Shown here piece after piece: positions 53,901 through 64,000 of a stretch of 64,000 bases of DNA (its first letter is position 1; the number at the start of each line of letters is the position of its first letter). The DNA comes from Sipunculus nudus. Taxonomy: Eukaryota > Annelida > Sipuncula > Golfingiida > Sipunculidae. The notes beneath the pieces are model-generated. The model searched no databases and had not been told where the DNA came from. It saw only the letters and a list, made by a program, of their open reading frames with translations. Where the stretch lies: assembly GCA_026874595.1 (NCBI GenBank), contig CM049316.1, positions 3,424,339 to 3,488,338 of the forward strand, in the 5' to 3' direction. Position numbers and translations under genes: made by a program.

Positions 53901-54990
53901 TTTAACACAAAAACTTATTTTAAAATGTTAAAAGAGTAAATAGAAAAGGTTCCATAATTGGTCATGCATTCACATAAATATAAGACTGTTTGATTTTGAA
54001 TGGTACCAAACCATCAACCTGCGTGGCTTGCATTATCAGATACGAGAGAGGATCCAGATTTTTTTAAGGGAAGGGTATGCCATTTAAACAGAAGCACTTG
54101 TACCCTTAAACAGCTTCCAAAACTCCAATAAAGTGGGGGTTAAGTCTATAAAATTTCAGGAAGGCAATTTCTTACAAGGTTAAAAAACTTGTTGAATGGC
54201 TGTGTGACTATTCTATATCATTTTGGACAATTTTCAAAATTGGTTTAAACAATATTTTAATGCAAAAAATGGAGCAGCGAGGATTGGAAAACAGGGAAAA
54301 GCCCTATATCAGTTCCCCTTTTTTCTGTTAATTGCTCTGCAAAAGGAATATTTGGTCTTGTGCTCACATTTGGTCTTGTTACTCAGCTCACATTACAACA
54401 ACGTGCGTTTGAAAAAATGAGAAAAAGTATGTATGGATATTTTACTAAACCACAATCCTCAGTATTTATAAGCCTCTTTTTATCTTCAGCATTTGGATTT
54501 TAAGCAATAGTTAAATCGTTTTTTTAGGTTGCGATTTAAGAAATGTTTGCCATCTTCATTTATTCAAGCTTAAGATCAAAGGGTTTAGTTTGTACCATTG
54601 AGTCAAGAAAGCAAATAATGTGATATAACAAGTTCATACAGTAGTGCAGCAGATTTTTCATTGACATGTAAATAAGTAAATATGTTATTGATTTATAATT
54701 TCTTAGTGCCAGGACTCCTGGTCCAACTGTACAGCTGTCATGATTATAAAATTAATAATCATTATTCATTCATTATTATCATTTGTTACTCAAACTGTAA
54801 ATAGTTCTAACACAACAGCTCAAAATCCATTTTGCCATTAGAGTTAGGATGTGTTGTGAATTCAATCTGTCATACATAACACATACATGTACACCCTACA
54901 TGCATTGAATAATGAATAAATATTATTACATTTTGTCATTTTGTCTTTCTTGTTGTTTCAGTTACATACTGAAGCATTCTCTGTGAGCTG
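50981..54990. other. intergenic, no gene seen
   Basis: About 4 kb of AT-rich sequence. Small frames at 51295-51528 (plus), 53705-53908 (minus) and 54223-54420 (plus) show no motif and no convincing splice context. AATAAA signals occur, for example near 51606. Confidence 0.5.
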
Positions 54991-54995
54991 TCATT

Positions 54996-57900
54996 ACAAA
55001 CTATTAACCAACCAAGATGAATAGCTCCAATACAAACTATTAACCAACCAAGATGAATAGCTCCAATACAAACTGGTAAGCAACCAAGATGAAGAGCTCC
55101 AATACAAACTGTTAAGCAACCAAGATGAAGAGCTCCAATACAAACTGTTAAGCAACCAAGATGAAGAGCTCCAATACAAACTGTCAAGCAACCAAGATGA
55201 AGAGCTCCAATACAAACTGTTAAGCAACCAAGATGAAGAGCTCCAATACAAACTGTTAAGCAACCAAGATGAAGAGCTCCAATACAAACTGTTAAGCAAC
55301 CAAGATGAAGAGCTCCAATACAAATATTAAGCAACCAAGATGAAGAGCTCCAATACAAACTATTAACCAACCAAGATGAAGAGCTCCAATACAAACTATT
55401 AACCATCCAAGATGAAGAGCTCCAATACAAACTGTTAACCAACCAAGATGAAGAGCTCCAATACAAACTGTTAACCAACCAAGATGAAGAGCTCCAATAC
55501 AAACTGTTAAGCAACCAAGATGAAGAGCTCAAATGCAAACGGTTAACCAACCAAGATGAAGAGCTCCAATGCAAACGGTTAACCAACCAAGACGAAGAGC
55601 TCCAATACAAACTGTTAAGCAACCAAGACGAAGAGCTCCAATACAAACTGTTAACCAACCAAGATGAAGAGCACCAATACAAACTTTTAACCAACCAAGA
55701 TGAAGAGCTCCAATACAAACGGTTAAGCAACCAAGATGAAGAGCTCCAATACAAACTGTTAAGCAACCAAGATGAAGAGCTCCAATACAAACTGTTAAGC
55801 AACCAAGATAAGGAGCTCCAATACAAACTGTTAAGCAACCAAGATGAAGAGCTCCAATACAAACTATTAAGCAACCAAGATGAAAAGCTCCAATACAAAC
55901 TATTAAGCAACCAAGATGAAGAGCTCCAATACAAACTGTTAAGCAACCAAGATGAAGAGCTCCAATACAAACTATTAAGCAACCAAGATGAAGAGCTCCA
56001 ATACAAACTATTAACCAACCAAGATGAAAAGCTCCAATACAAACTGTTAAGCAACCAAGATGAAAAGCTCCAATACAAACTGTTAAGCAACCAAGATGAA
56101 GAGCTCCAATGCAAACGGTTAACCAACCAAGATGAAGAGCTCCAATGCAAACGGTTAACCAACCAAGATGAAGAGCTCCAATACAAACTGTTAAGCAACC
56201 AAGATGAAGAGCTCCAATACAAACTGTTAAGCAACCAAGATGAAGAGCTCCAGTACAAACTGGTAAGCAACCAAGATGAAGAGCTCCAATACAAACTGTT
56301 AAGCAACCAAGATGAAGAGCTCCAATACAAACTGGTAAGCAACCAAGATGAAGAGCTCCAATACAAACTGGTAAGCAACCAAGATGAAGAGCTCCAATAC
56401 AAACTGTTAAGCAACCAAGATGAAGAGCTCCAATACAAACTGTTAAGCAACCAAGATGAAGAGCTCCAATACAAACTGTTAAGCAACCAAGATGAAGAGC
56501 TCCAATACAAACTGTTAAGCAACCAAGATGAAGAGCTCCAATACAAACTGTTAAGCAACCAAGATGAAGAGCTCCAATACAAACTGGTTAGTAACCAAGA
56601 TGAAGAGCTCCAGTACAAACTGGTTAGCAACCAAGATGAAGAGCTCCAATACAAACTGGTTAGCAACCAAGATAAAGAGCTCCAATACAAACTGTTAAGC
56701 AACCAAGATGAAGTGCTCCAATACAAACTATTAAGCAACCAAGATGAAGAGCTCCAATACAAACTATTAAGCAACCAAGATGAAGAGCTCCAATACAAAC
56801 TATTAAGCAACCAAGATGAAGAGCTCCAATACAAACTGTTAAGCAACCAAGATGAAGAGCTCCAATACAAACTGGTAAGCAACCAAGATGAAGAGCTCCA
56901 ATACAAACTGTTAAGCAACCAAGATGAAGAGCTCCAATACAAACTGGTAAGCAACCAAGATGAAGAGCTCCAATACAAACTGGTAAGCAACCATGATGAA
57001 GAGCTCCAATACAAACTGTTAAGCAACCAAGATGAAGAGCTCCAATACAAACTGTTAAGCAACCAAGATGAAGAGCTCCAATACAAACTGTTAAGCAACC
57101 AAGATGAAGAGCTCCAATACAAACTGTTAAGCAACCAAGATGAAGAGCTCCAATACAAACTGTTAAGCAACCAAGATGAAGAGCTCCAATACAAACTGGT
57201 TAGTAACCAAGATGAAGAGCTCCAATACAAACTGGTTAGCAACCAAGATGAAGAGCTCCAATACAAACTGGTTAGCAACCAAGATGAAGAGCTCCAATAC
57301 AAACTGGTAAGCAACCAAGTTGAAGAGCTCCAATACAAACTGGTAAGCAACCAAGATAAAGAGCTCCAATACAAACTGTTAAGCAACCAAGATGAAGTGC
57401 TCCAATACAAACTATTAAGCAACCAAGATGAAGAGCTCCAATACAAACTATTAAGCAACCAAGATGAAGAGCTCCAATACAAACTATTAAGCAACCAAGA
57501 AGAAGAGCTCCAATACAAACTGGTAAGCAACCAAGGTGAAGAGCTCCAATACAAACTGGTAAGCTACCAAGATGAAGAGCTCCAATACAAACTGTCAAGC
57601 AACCAAGATGAAGAGCTCCAATACAAACTGTCAAGCAACTAAGATGAAGAGCTCCAATACAAACTATTAAGCAACCAAGATGAAGAGCTCCAATACAAAC
57701 TATTAAGCAACCAAGATGAAGTGCTCCAATACAAACTATTAAGCAACCAAGATGAAGAGCTCCAATACAAACTATTAAGCAACCAAGATGAAGAGCTCCA
57801 GTACAAACTATTAGGCAACCAAGATGAAGAGCTCCAGTACAAACTATTAAGCAACCAAGATGAAGAGTTCTAGTACAAACTATTAACCATCCAAGATGAA

Positions 57901-58019
57901 GAGCTCAAGTACAAACTATTAACCAACCAAGATGAAGAGCTCCAATACAAACTATTAACCAACCAAGATGAAAAGCTCCAATACAAACTATTAACCAACC
58001 AAGATGAATAGCTCCAATA
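54996..58019 (+). repeat. 36-bp minisatellite, about 84 units
   Basis: The unit is GAGCTCCAATACAAACTG followed by TTAAGCAACCAAGATGAA, repeated over 3 kb with point variants (CTGTTAAGC, CTGGTAAGC, CTATTAACC). Because 36 is a multiple of 3, frames stay open on both strands for hundreds of codons (an 872-codon frame on minus, 309 on plus). A marker variant GATGAAGTGCTCC recurs at 56707 and 57391, exactly 684 bp or 19 units apart, so part of the array grew by a higher-order duplication. There is no start context, splice site or non-repeat domain to support coding. Confidence 0.95.
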
Positions 58020-58164
58020 GTTTTTCACAGGTCTCGTTGTTAGTAATGTCTTCCCATTTTCCCTTATGTTACCCCTGCATATCACGATCCTACATTTAGA
58101 GAGTGCTGAATAATATTACTTGCACCAACAAATTAATAATTCATGTACTTTCTAATTTAAGAAA

Positions 58165-58345
58165 ACAGTAGAACCTAAAAATTACGGACACTGACAGGAC
58201 CTACCTTTTGTCTGTAGCAGAAAGGTGTCCGTATTTGGGTGGTTTGGTAAGATCCAATTCAACTTCTCAAGTGACCTCTTTAAGTGTTTGTACCCGAGAG
58301 ATGCATGTTATTGTAAGGTAACAATAAGGAGAGGTTTCACTGTAA
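58165..58345. mobile_element. small MITE, pogo/Tigger-like
   Basis: Left end CAGTAGAACCT and right end AGGTTTCACTG form a short imperfect inverted repeat about 180 bp apart, with CGGACAC and GTGTCCG inside. This layout is common in non-autonomous pogo/Tigger elements of invertebrates. The TA duplication is not clear. Confidence 0.45.
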
Positions 58346-58837
58346 ATGTTTGTAGATATATGAGGTGCTAAAGTATGTAAAATTCTGTGAGACTTAACTG
58401 CGCCACCTCAAGCTGATATATTTAGCACATGCCCTGCTGGACCTTGTACGTGAGACATGATTTACACGATTCCTTCAAGATCTGCCCAGGAATTCCTTTC
58501 CTGTTCACGATTTGTTGGATTTAATTTTCCCTACAAAAGATCACGTTTCCGTCTAGATCTATAAAATAACCCCTATCCCACTAGCTCTGGATCTGACAGC
58601 TGATTCACCTCTGAAGCTTCCAAACAACTCTCCTTGTGTATAGAAATTCCGTTTGGATCTGTAAAAAAATCACCTTTGAATCAATCAGCTGACATATTCC
58701 GTCCCTACACTGTTAAACAGCACCTGCTGTAAAAGACATTACGCTCTAAATCATTAGAATAACAGTTACTGGGTAACCAGGCCTAGGTATATCATAAGGT
58801 GTTCAGGTGACTGGAAAGGAGAGCAGAAATGTCACTT

Positions 58838-59558
58838 GGTACGCAGGTAATACGGACGTTGGGAGTAGGAAGCCAACAGCTACGCAGGTAATACGGACGT
58901 TGGATGGATGAATGCCAATAACTCTGCTGGTAATACGCACGTTTGAAGCAAGAATGCCAAAAGCTACGCAGGTAATACGGACTTTGGAAGCCAGAATGCC
59001 AAAAGCTAGACAGGTAATACAGACGTTGGAAGCAGGAATGCCAAAAGCTACACAGGTAATACGGACGTTGGAAGCAGGAATGCCATAAGCTACGCAGGTA
59101 ATACGTACGTTGGAAACAGGAATGCCAATAGCTACGCAGGTAACACGTACGTTAGAAACAGGAATGCCAATAGCTACGCAGGTAATACGGAGGTTGGAAG
59201 CAGGAATATCAAAAGCTACGCAGGTAATACGGACGTTGAAACAGGAATACCAAAAGCTACACAGGTAATACGGACGTTGGAAGCAGGAATGCCAAAAGCT
59301 ACGCAGGTAATACGGACGTTGGAAGCAGGAATGCCATAAGCTACACAGGTAATACAGACGTTGGAAGCAGGAATGCCATAAGCTACGCAGGTAATACGGA
59401 CGTTGGAAACAGGAATGCCAATAGCTTCAGGTAATACGGATGTTGGAAGCAGGAATGCCAAAAGCTACACAGGTAATACGAATGTTGGAAGCAGGAATGC
59501 CAAAAGCTACACAGGTAATACGGACGTTGGAAGCAGGAATGCCATAAGCTACACAGAT
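58838..59558 (+). repeat. 42-bp minisatellite, about 17 units
   Basis: The unit is GCTACGCAGGTAATACGGAC, GTTGGAAGCAGGAATGCCAA, AA. The period again is a multiple of 3, giving short open frames on both strands. Unrelated in sequence to the 36-bp array 0.8 kb away. Confidence 0.92.
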
Positions 59559-60716
59559 ATTGTAACAATGTCAAAAATAGAAGTTTTGCCTATGATGTGC
59601 TTGGATATGAATTTATATATTTTCTTTTAAGTTTGACTTTTTCTCATTTTCAGTATTAATAAATAACGTATCTTGTTAAAGTCCTGTTCATTATATAGAT
59701 TTAGATGGAAAACATAATAAGTAGTCCCAAATTATATTGAATAGCCACGGGCCCGTGTCAGGTCCCTTAACGTTAACAACGTACGGCGAGACGAGCTGTA
59801 AGACCATTGAAGGTCATATCTTCACTTAGGCGACCACCTCAGAAATGAGACCCCTTTATCGTGGTCCCGTTGGCGGTCGTTATATCGAGATTTACTATAT
59901 ATGGTCGGCTTGGTCTACACAATGTATAGGGCATACTACTTACGTAATCTGTAAATAGATTAAGTTCATTTTAATGGGTTCAATTCATACACTGAACGTG
60001 CAATACATTACTAACAAAATTACTATATGGTTTGCATATTAAGGTCTTGATATTATTTTACACGTTTCCACTGTAGTCCTCTGAAGCAATTTTACAGCAA
60101 CATTTAACAGTATATGATCATGGACATCATTACAACAAATCCTATTTACATTTGTGTAAAAAAGCTAACATCCTTAAGAATTAAAATTTCCGTATGAAAA
60201 TGCATTTTATTGTTAAATTGATAAATACAGTATATTATCTTAGAAATGTCAAAATTTAATATAATAAAAAATAGCAATGCGATTCGTTTAATACAAATGA
60301 TAACTCGCAAACATACCCATAATATGTAAATACAATTTTCGAGGTGAAAGACAGCGATCGGTTGGATGAAGGAACTGCTATCTGCAAAAATAATTAAAAA
60401 AAATATATAGAAAATAAATCAAATGCCAGTAAAAGTATATAAACATCAATAATTATAAATTAAGAGAAATAAAACTTGGTCATACAACATCGAGGTATAA
60501 TTAAAACATGATGTACCGGAATATTAATTTAAGGCCTGAATTTAAACCAAACGGATAATTTTCGAAAGCATTCAATTTATGCGACACTCTGGTGTAAGTA
60601 CATATCATCGCCGATATATTTTGTCTCTTGAAGCCGTCCATGATTACTAAGAAGCCGGTATGATATCGCAGTAAAGTTGAGACAATACTTCTGGATAGAC
60701 CGTGTGTCACACCAGA
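59559..60716. other. intergenic and NAE1 upstream region
   Basis: No exon is supported. The last 120 bp before 60717 are less AT-rich and should contain the NAE1 core promoter and 5' UTR; no TATA box stands out. Confidence 0.4.
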
Positions 60717-60766
60717 ATGGCAGGGGAAAGTGTTGAAAAGACCAAGAAATACGACAGACAGCTAAG
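60717..60766 (+). CDS. NAE1: NEDD8-activating enzyme E1 regulatory subunit, exon 1
   Basis: NAE1 (APP-BP1) pairs with UBA3 to activate NEDD8 for cullin neddylation. The exon encodes MAGESVEKTKKYDRQL plus two bases. KYDRQLR is the invariant N-terminal block of NAE1 and related E1 subunits, normally followed by LWG. To continue as R-L-W the exon must end at CTAAG (60766), and the following bases are GCGAGT, a GC-AG type donor. The alternative GT at 60771 would add Arg-Arg and break the family pattern. SAE1 and ULA1-like proteins share the block, but the short polar leader fits NAE1 best. No further exon was recognised up to 64000. Confidence 0.65.
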
Positions 60767-61358
60767 GCGAGTAAAACATTTGGTGGTAAATAGTATAATA
60801 AACCAAAGTGACACAGCCCAGTATTCAGTAATAGTACACGGACCCGGAAAGTCACGGGGACAGAGTAAATACAGTTACTTAATACTAGAATCTGTGTTGA
60901 TGTTAATATGTTATTGTTACCTCCTTGTTATTATTATGTAAGCATAATCAAAGAACATCACATACTCTTGAAACATGGTATTTTGGGGTTTGTGTAGATT
61001 ATTGCATGTTTGATTTTTTTCCTTTACAAAGTCATAACCCAAAGCATCAGGCAAATGGTTTTTGCTTGTAATTGGAGCAACATAGTCTAAAACAATACTG
61101 GTCTGGATGGCAGTGTGGTCTGGTTGGCAGTACAGACCACTATAAATGATGTACAGTAATTAGTGCACTGGTGAGCTATTATGCATTAGTGCACAGCCAC
61201 TGTGAGCCACACCATCTCATTAAACTCAGATAAATAGCTATATAAACAGGTGAATAGATTAGCAACCAGCCCATTATATGTTGAGTAGAGTAATTACTCG
61301 GAGATGGTGAATACGCAATAGACAAGTAACTTTACCAGCATAACAGAAACCTTTGCTT

Positions 61359-62542
61359 ATTAGCTCAGCTGACTGAAAGTCATCTGAGCTATAGAGATCA
61401 CTCTTTGTCTGGAGTCCATCTGTCTGTCTGTCCATCTGTCCGTCCGTCCATATACCAAGCACAAATTGTAACAGCTGGACCTGAAATCTTCTAACTTAAC
61501 ATCCAAGGAGGTCCATCAAGTATCTCCATGGAACCCTTAAATTATGTCTCTGTTACCCATATTCCCTGTGCTATTGGGCTTAGAAAATTTCATGTCTGGG
61601 ATTATTTATCATTTTATGTCATGTTTAAAGAGTGATGGTGCTACTCAGTTGTTTTCATGTGGCTTCTTACTGTATACTGTTTCACGAGAAAATTTTGCCT
61701 ACCAATGATCATGGTTTCATAGTTCATGATTAATCAAACTTCTGCTAATTTCCACCTACAATTTCTTGCAATTTCTTGGAGGTTATTCATATTTTGCCCT
61801 GTCTGCTCACTCCGTTTCCCCTTACCACTCAATTCATACCTCTTTTTACCCATACCACTCTGATTGCAGCAGATACACATTGTCGCTTGTCGACTACCCA
61901 TATTCTAGTTGTGATACATTATTCTGTGATTTTCTGTTATATAAGTTTCTATGTTTAATAAAAAATTTTAGGAACCTGTGTCAAGAGTTTCCTCCTTAAC
62001 TTCCTTTTCTTCCCAGAAACTTCCTTTTCTTCCTGGAAACTTCCTTCTCTTCTCTGTAGAGGGAAGAAATATCTATCTTCCCGCAAGAATGCCAACCCTG
62101 TTAGAAATACCCCCCAGAATAATTAAAATTTGATACCATAGCTCCAGTATCTGAACAATTAAAGCATTGATCACTATGATTCTTTGCATGCATATTCATC
62201 AGGGGGTGTTTCATCAATTCCTGCAGACTGGTGCTGCCACCTGGATTTTTTCATATTTTTACACATTTTTTTCTCAATTTTTGAGACCTCCAAAGATGCG
62301 GTTGTCTGTGACCAGGGCACAAATCGTAACCATTGGACCTAGAATCTTCTTACTTGACATCCAGGGAGGTCCATGTAAATTCTTCTTGGAAATCTGAAAT
62401 TAGGTCTCTGTTACACATATCCTTTGAGCTATGTTTCAGTTGAATTGGGATACCACCTATAAATTTGGTATACAGATGATAAAATTCCTTTTGTTAATGT
62501 ATTCCTGGTCTGCTGAGCATCATGACCCCCCAGGGTCACTTG
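61359..62542 (+). mobile_element. family A element copy A5, about 1.2 kb, decayed
   Basis: Starts ATTAGCTCAGCTGACT with AGTCATCTGAGCT and GTCTGTCC-type repeats. It ends CTGCTGAGC, the hairpin GACCCCCCAGGGTC and ACTTGT at about 62542. The interior resembles A3 units but is interrupted by a family B 3' fragment. In the presumed NAE1 intron 1. Confidence 0.65.
61800..61912 (+). mobile_element. family B 3'-end fragment B3
   Basis: Matches the last 110 bp or so of B1 and B2: CCCCTTACCACTCAATTCAT, GCAGATACAC, the hairpin GTCGCTTGTCGAC and CATATTCTAG. The 5' part of the element is missing. Confidence 0.7.
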
Positions 62543-64000
62543 TAATAAAGAGGCCCAATCACTTAATATCTGACCTTTATAAACTAAAGGTAATTTATTA
62601 TTGTACATATACATGTTGTTGTGAAAATCCTACAGGTTGTAAATATGCAGGTAATCCATCACTGAAACTGTGAATTTAGAAATTAGATACTAAGTTATAA
62701 TTTATAAAATTAGAATGAAAAATATTTTTTAAGTTGGTTATTATTGTTAATATATTTAATGGTTTCTTATGTATATATATGCCGTAAAATCTCCACTTAA
62801 AACCGCACTTCCGATTAAAACCGCACACAGACTTTGCCGAAATTCCAGGCGAGACACCGCGAGGGGCTCAAATACTAAGAACCCCCCTTTAAAACCGCAC
62901 CAACTTTCTCTACGGAATGATTTGACAAAAGACACAATCGAGCAATCATCTAGAAATGAACACGGGTAGGTTGCGACTCGGCCATTCCTGTCCATTTTAA
63001 AAATTCCTTGGGCATTTTATTTAAACACATCATAACACTTTTTGCAGGGTCACTCAAGCATGAAGTTTGGGAAGACGTAAGGGCGGTGAACCTCTGCCCG
63101 TTTATACAGATTTTATATTCCGTGCCGTATTCTTGTTTGCTACTGATTTGTCATTATATTTTGGAAAAAAATATTGTTGATCTATTTCAAGTCACTGTAT
63201 ATTTTAATTCTAAAAGTAATATTTTGAAATATTAATTTTTGATGAAAATTCCATTTTCTGGAATAACTCGGAAGATTCAAATCATTTTCATACCGGTTAC
63301 TTCGGTATTATCTTCGTCACATCGTACGTTGACATCGCTCCATGTCACGATTTGCTGGTGCGTTTGAAAACATTGCTGGTCAACTTAACTAAATATCAAA
63401 GTAACTGAAGTAACCTTTTTCGAGATACGCACGTATAGGAAACATGACGCTTGAAAACGAGTGATTTTAAGGTAAAATTAAAGTGGCCAGTCCGGGTTAG
63501 CAAGTTTTTTTCCTAAAGAAAGTTTCCGTGTGGAGAGCCATTTTGTCAAGGCAGTGTTCGCGCAAGGCACGCTGGGACGAAATAGGTGGCTGTTCTATTT
63601 ACCACCCACCGCGTACAGCCGTTCAAAATATTCTTAGCCGAATACCGGGGTGTTTCAGCACATGGTGGCACTCAAACTTGATTTTTAAAACGATCGTCTG
63701 CCATTGTGTGACTCTTTACGATGTCAGCTTTTTATTTATTTTACGTTTTAAACAAATAATCATTGCTAAATAATGCCGCAAATCGGTTTAAAGTAGGCTT
63801 TTATTTCAATTTTGCTTGACCATGCCCAACGAAGTGGACCGCTGTGTGTAACAGCAGGGTTGTTTTAAACGTATTATTTGGTGACAATTACCAAGATTTT
63901 ATAACAAGTTATATATCACACGAAAACTAATCAGCAATATTAAATTTATAAATAACAAATAATTAATCATAAATAATACATTTACACACGGCTCCCATGC
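62543..64000. other. presumed NAE1 intron or intergenic, no exon seen
   Basis: At 62785-62905 the block TTAAAACCGCAC occurs three times in diverged form and looks like one end of a transposon, possibly pogo/Tigger, but I could not define its borders. 63.25-63.75 kb is less AT-rich and contains CAAAATGGC on minus (about 63547), which could mark another promoter. No gene can be assigned. Confidence 0.35.

Noticed and set aside
54936-57554. 872-codon open frame on minus with a WSSSSWLLNSLY repeat
   Set aside because: Produced entirely by the 36-bp minisatellite; other strand and frames are also open, and no start context, splice site or unique domain exists.
56713-57642. 309-codon open frame on plus with an ELQYKLLSNQDE repeat
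   Set aside because: Same minisatellite; the start is an arbitrary unit variant and earlier units in this frame contain stops.
63528-63773. 81-codon plus frame in a less AT-rich patch
   Set aside because: No recognisable family or splice context; kept only as a possible promoter region.

Overview
The window is animal nuclear DNA: AT-rich, with long introns, GT-AG splice sites and dense non-coding repeats. The protein genes are invertebrate in character. The repeat style (non-autonomous elements with internal tandem repeats and terminal hairpins) points to a mollusc, most likely a bivalve. That placement is inference from gene and repeat style, not from a marker gene.

Layout. 1-2.2 kb: an exon of the mitochondrial ATP synthase epsilon subunit (ATP5F1E, minus strand) and a doubtful terminal exon on plus. 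2.2-7.2 kb: intergenic, with a 459-bp terminal-inverted-repeat MITE, decayed repeats and TA/G microsatellites. 7.2-14.95 kb (minus): a three-exon gene for a 975-aa protein that I cannot name. It has coiled coils, a transposase-like core and a Tudor/chromo-like tail split by an intron. 14.6-15.4 kb: a probable divergent promoter with YY1-type ATGGCGGC boxes facing both ways. 18.9-46.8 kb (plus): a DEF8 homologue, reconstructed here as 15 coding exons and 713 aa with every junction in phase. It has a C1 zinc finger and a C-terminal Rubicon-homology zinc-binding region. 46.8-60.6 kb: a probable poly(A) site, a degenerate BEL/Pao pol relic, a tandem repeat rich in nuclear-receptor half-sites, a 36-bp minisatellite of about 84 units, a small MITE and a 42-bp minisatellite. 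60.7 kb (plus): first exon of NAE1 (NEDD8-activating enzyme regulatory subunit), apparently with a GC 5' splice site; the remaining exons lie outside the window or were not found.

The most striking content is in the introns. Three element families (A, B, C) have unrelated terminal sequences but the same plan. Each has a short 5' terminal motif, a reverse-complement copy of it near the 3' end, then a small hairpin and a short tail. This is the layout of Helentron/Helitron2-type rolling-circle non-autonomous elements. Two copies sit inside tandem repeats, which preserve the empty target site and show insertion at T-T with no longer duplication. One 2.6-kb family A copy has split the polypyrimidine tract of the 975-aa gene's intron 1. 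The palindrome GGTGGCGCCACC recurs inside families A, B and C.

The window is not an operon-like system. DEF8 acts in Rab7/PLEKHM1-linked lysosome positioning, NAE1 in neddylation and ATP5F1E in the mitochondrion. The only likely functional coupling seen is the shared promoter of DEF8 and the 975-aa gene.
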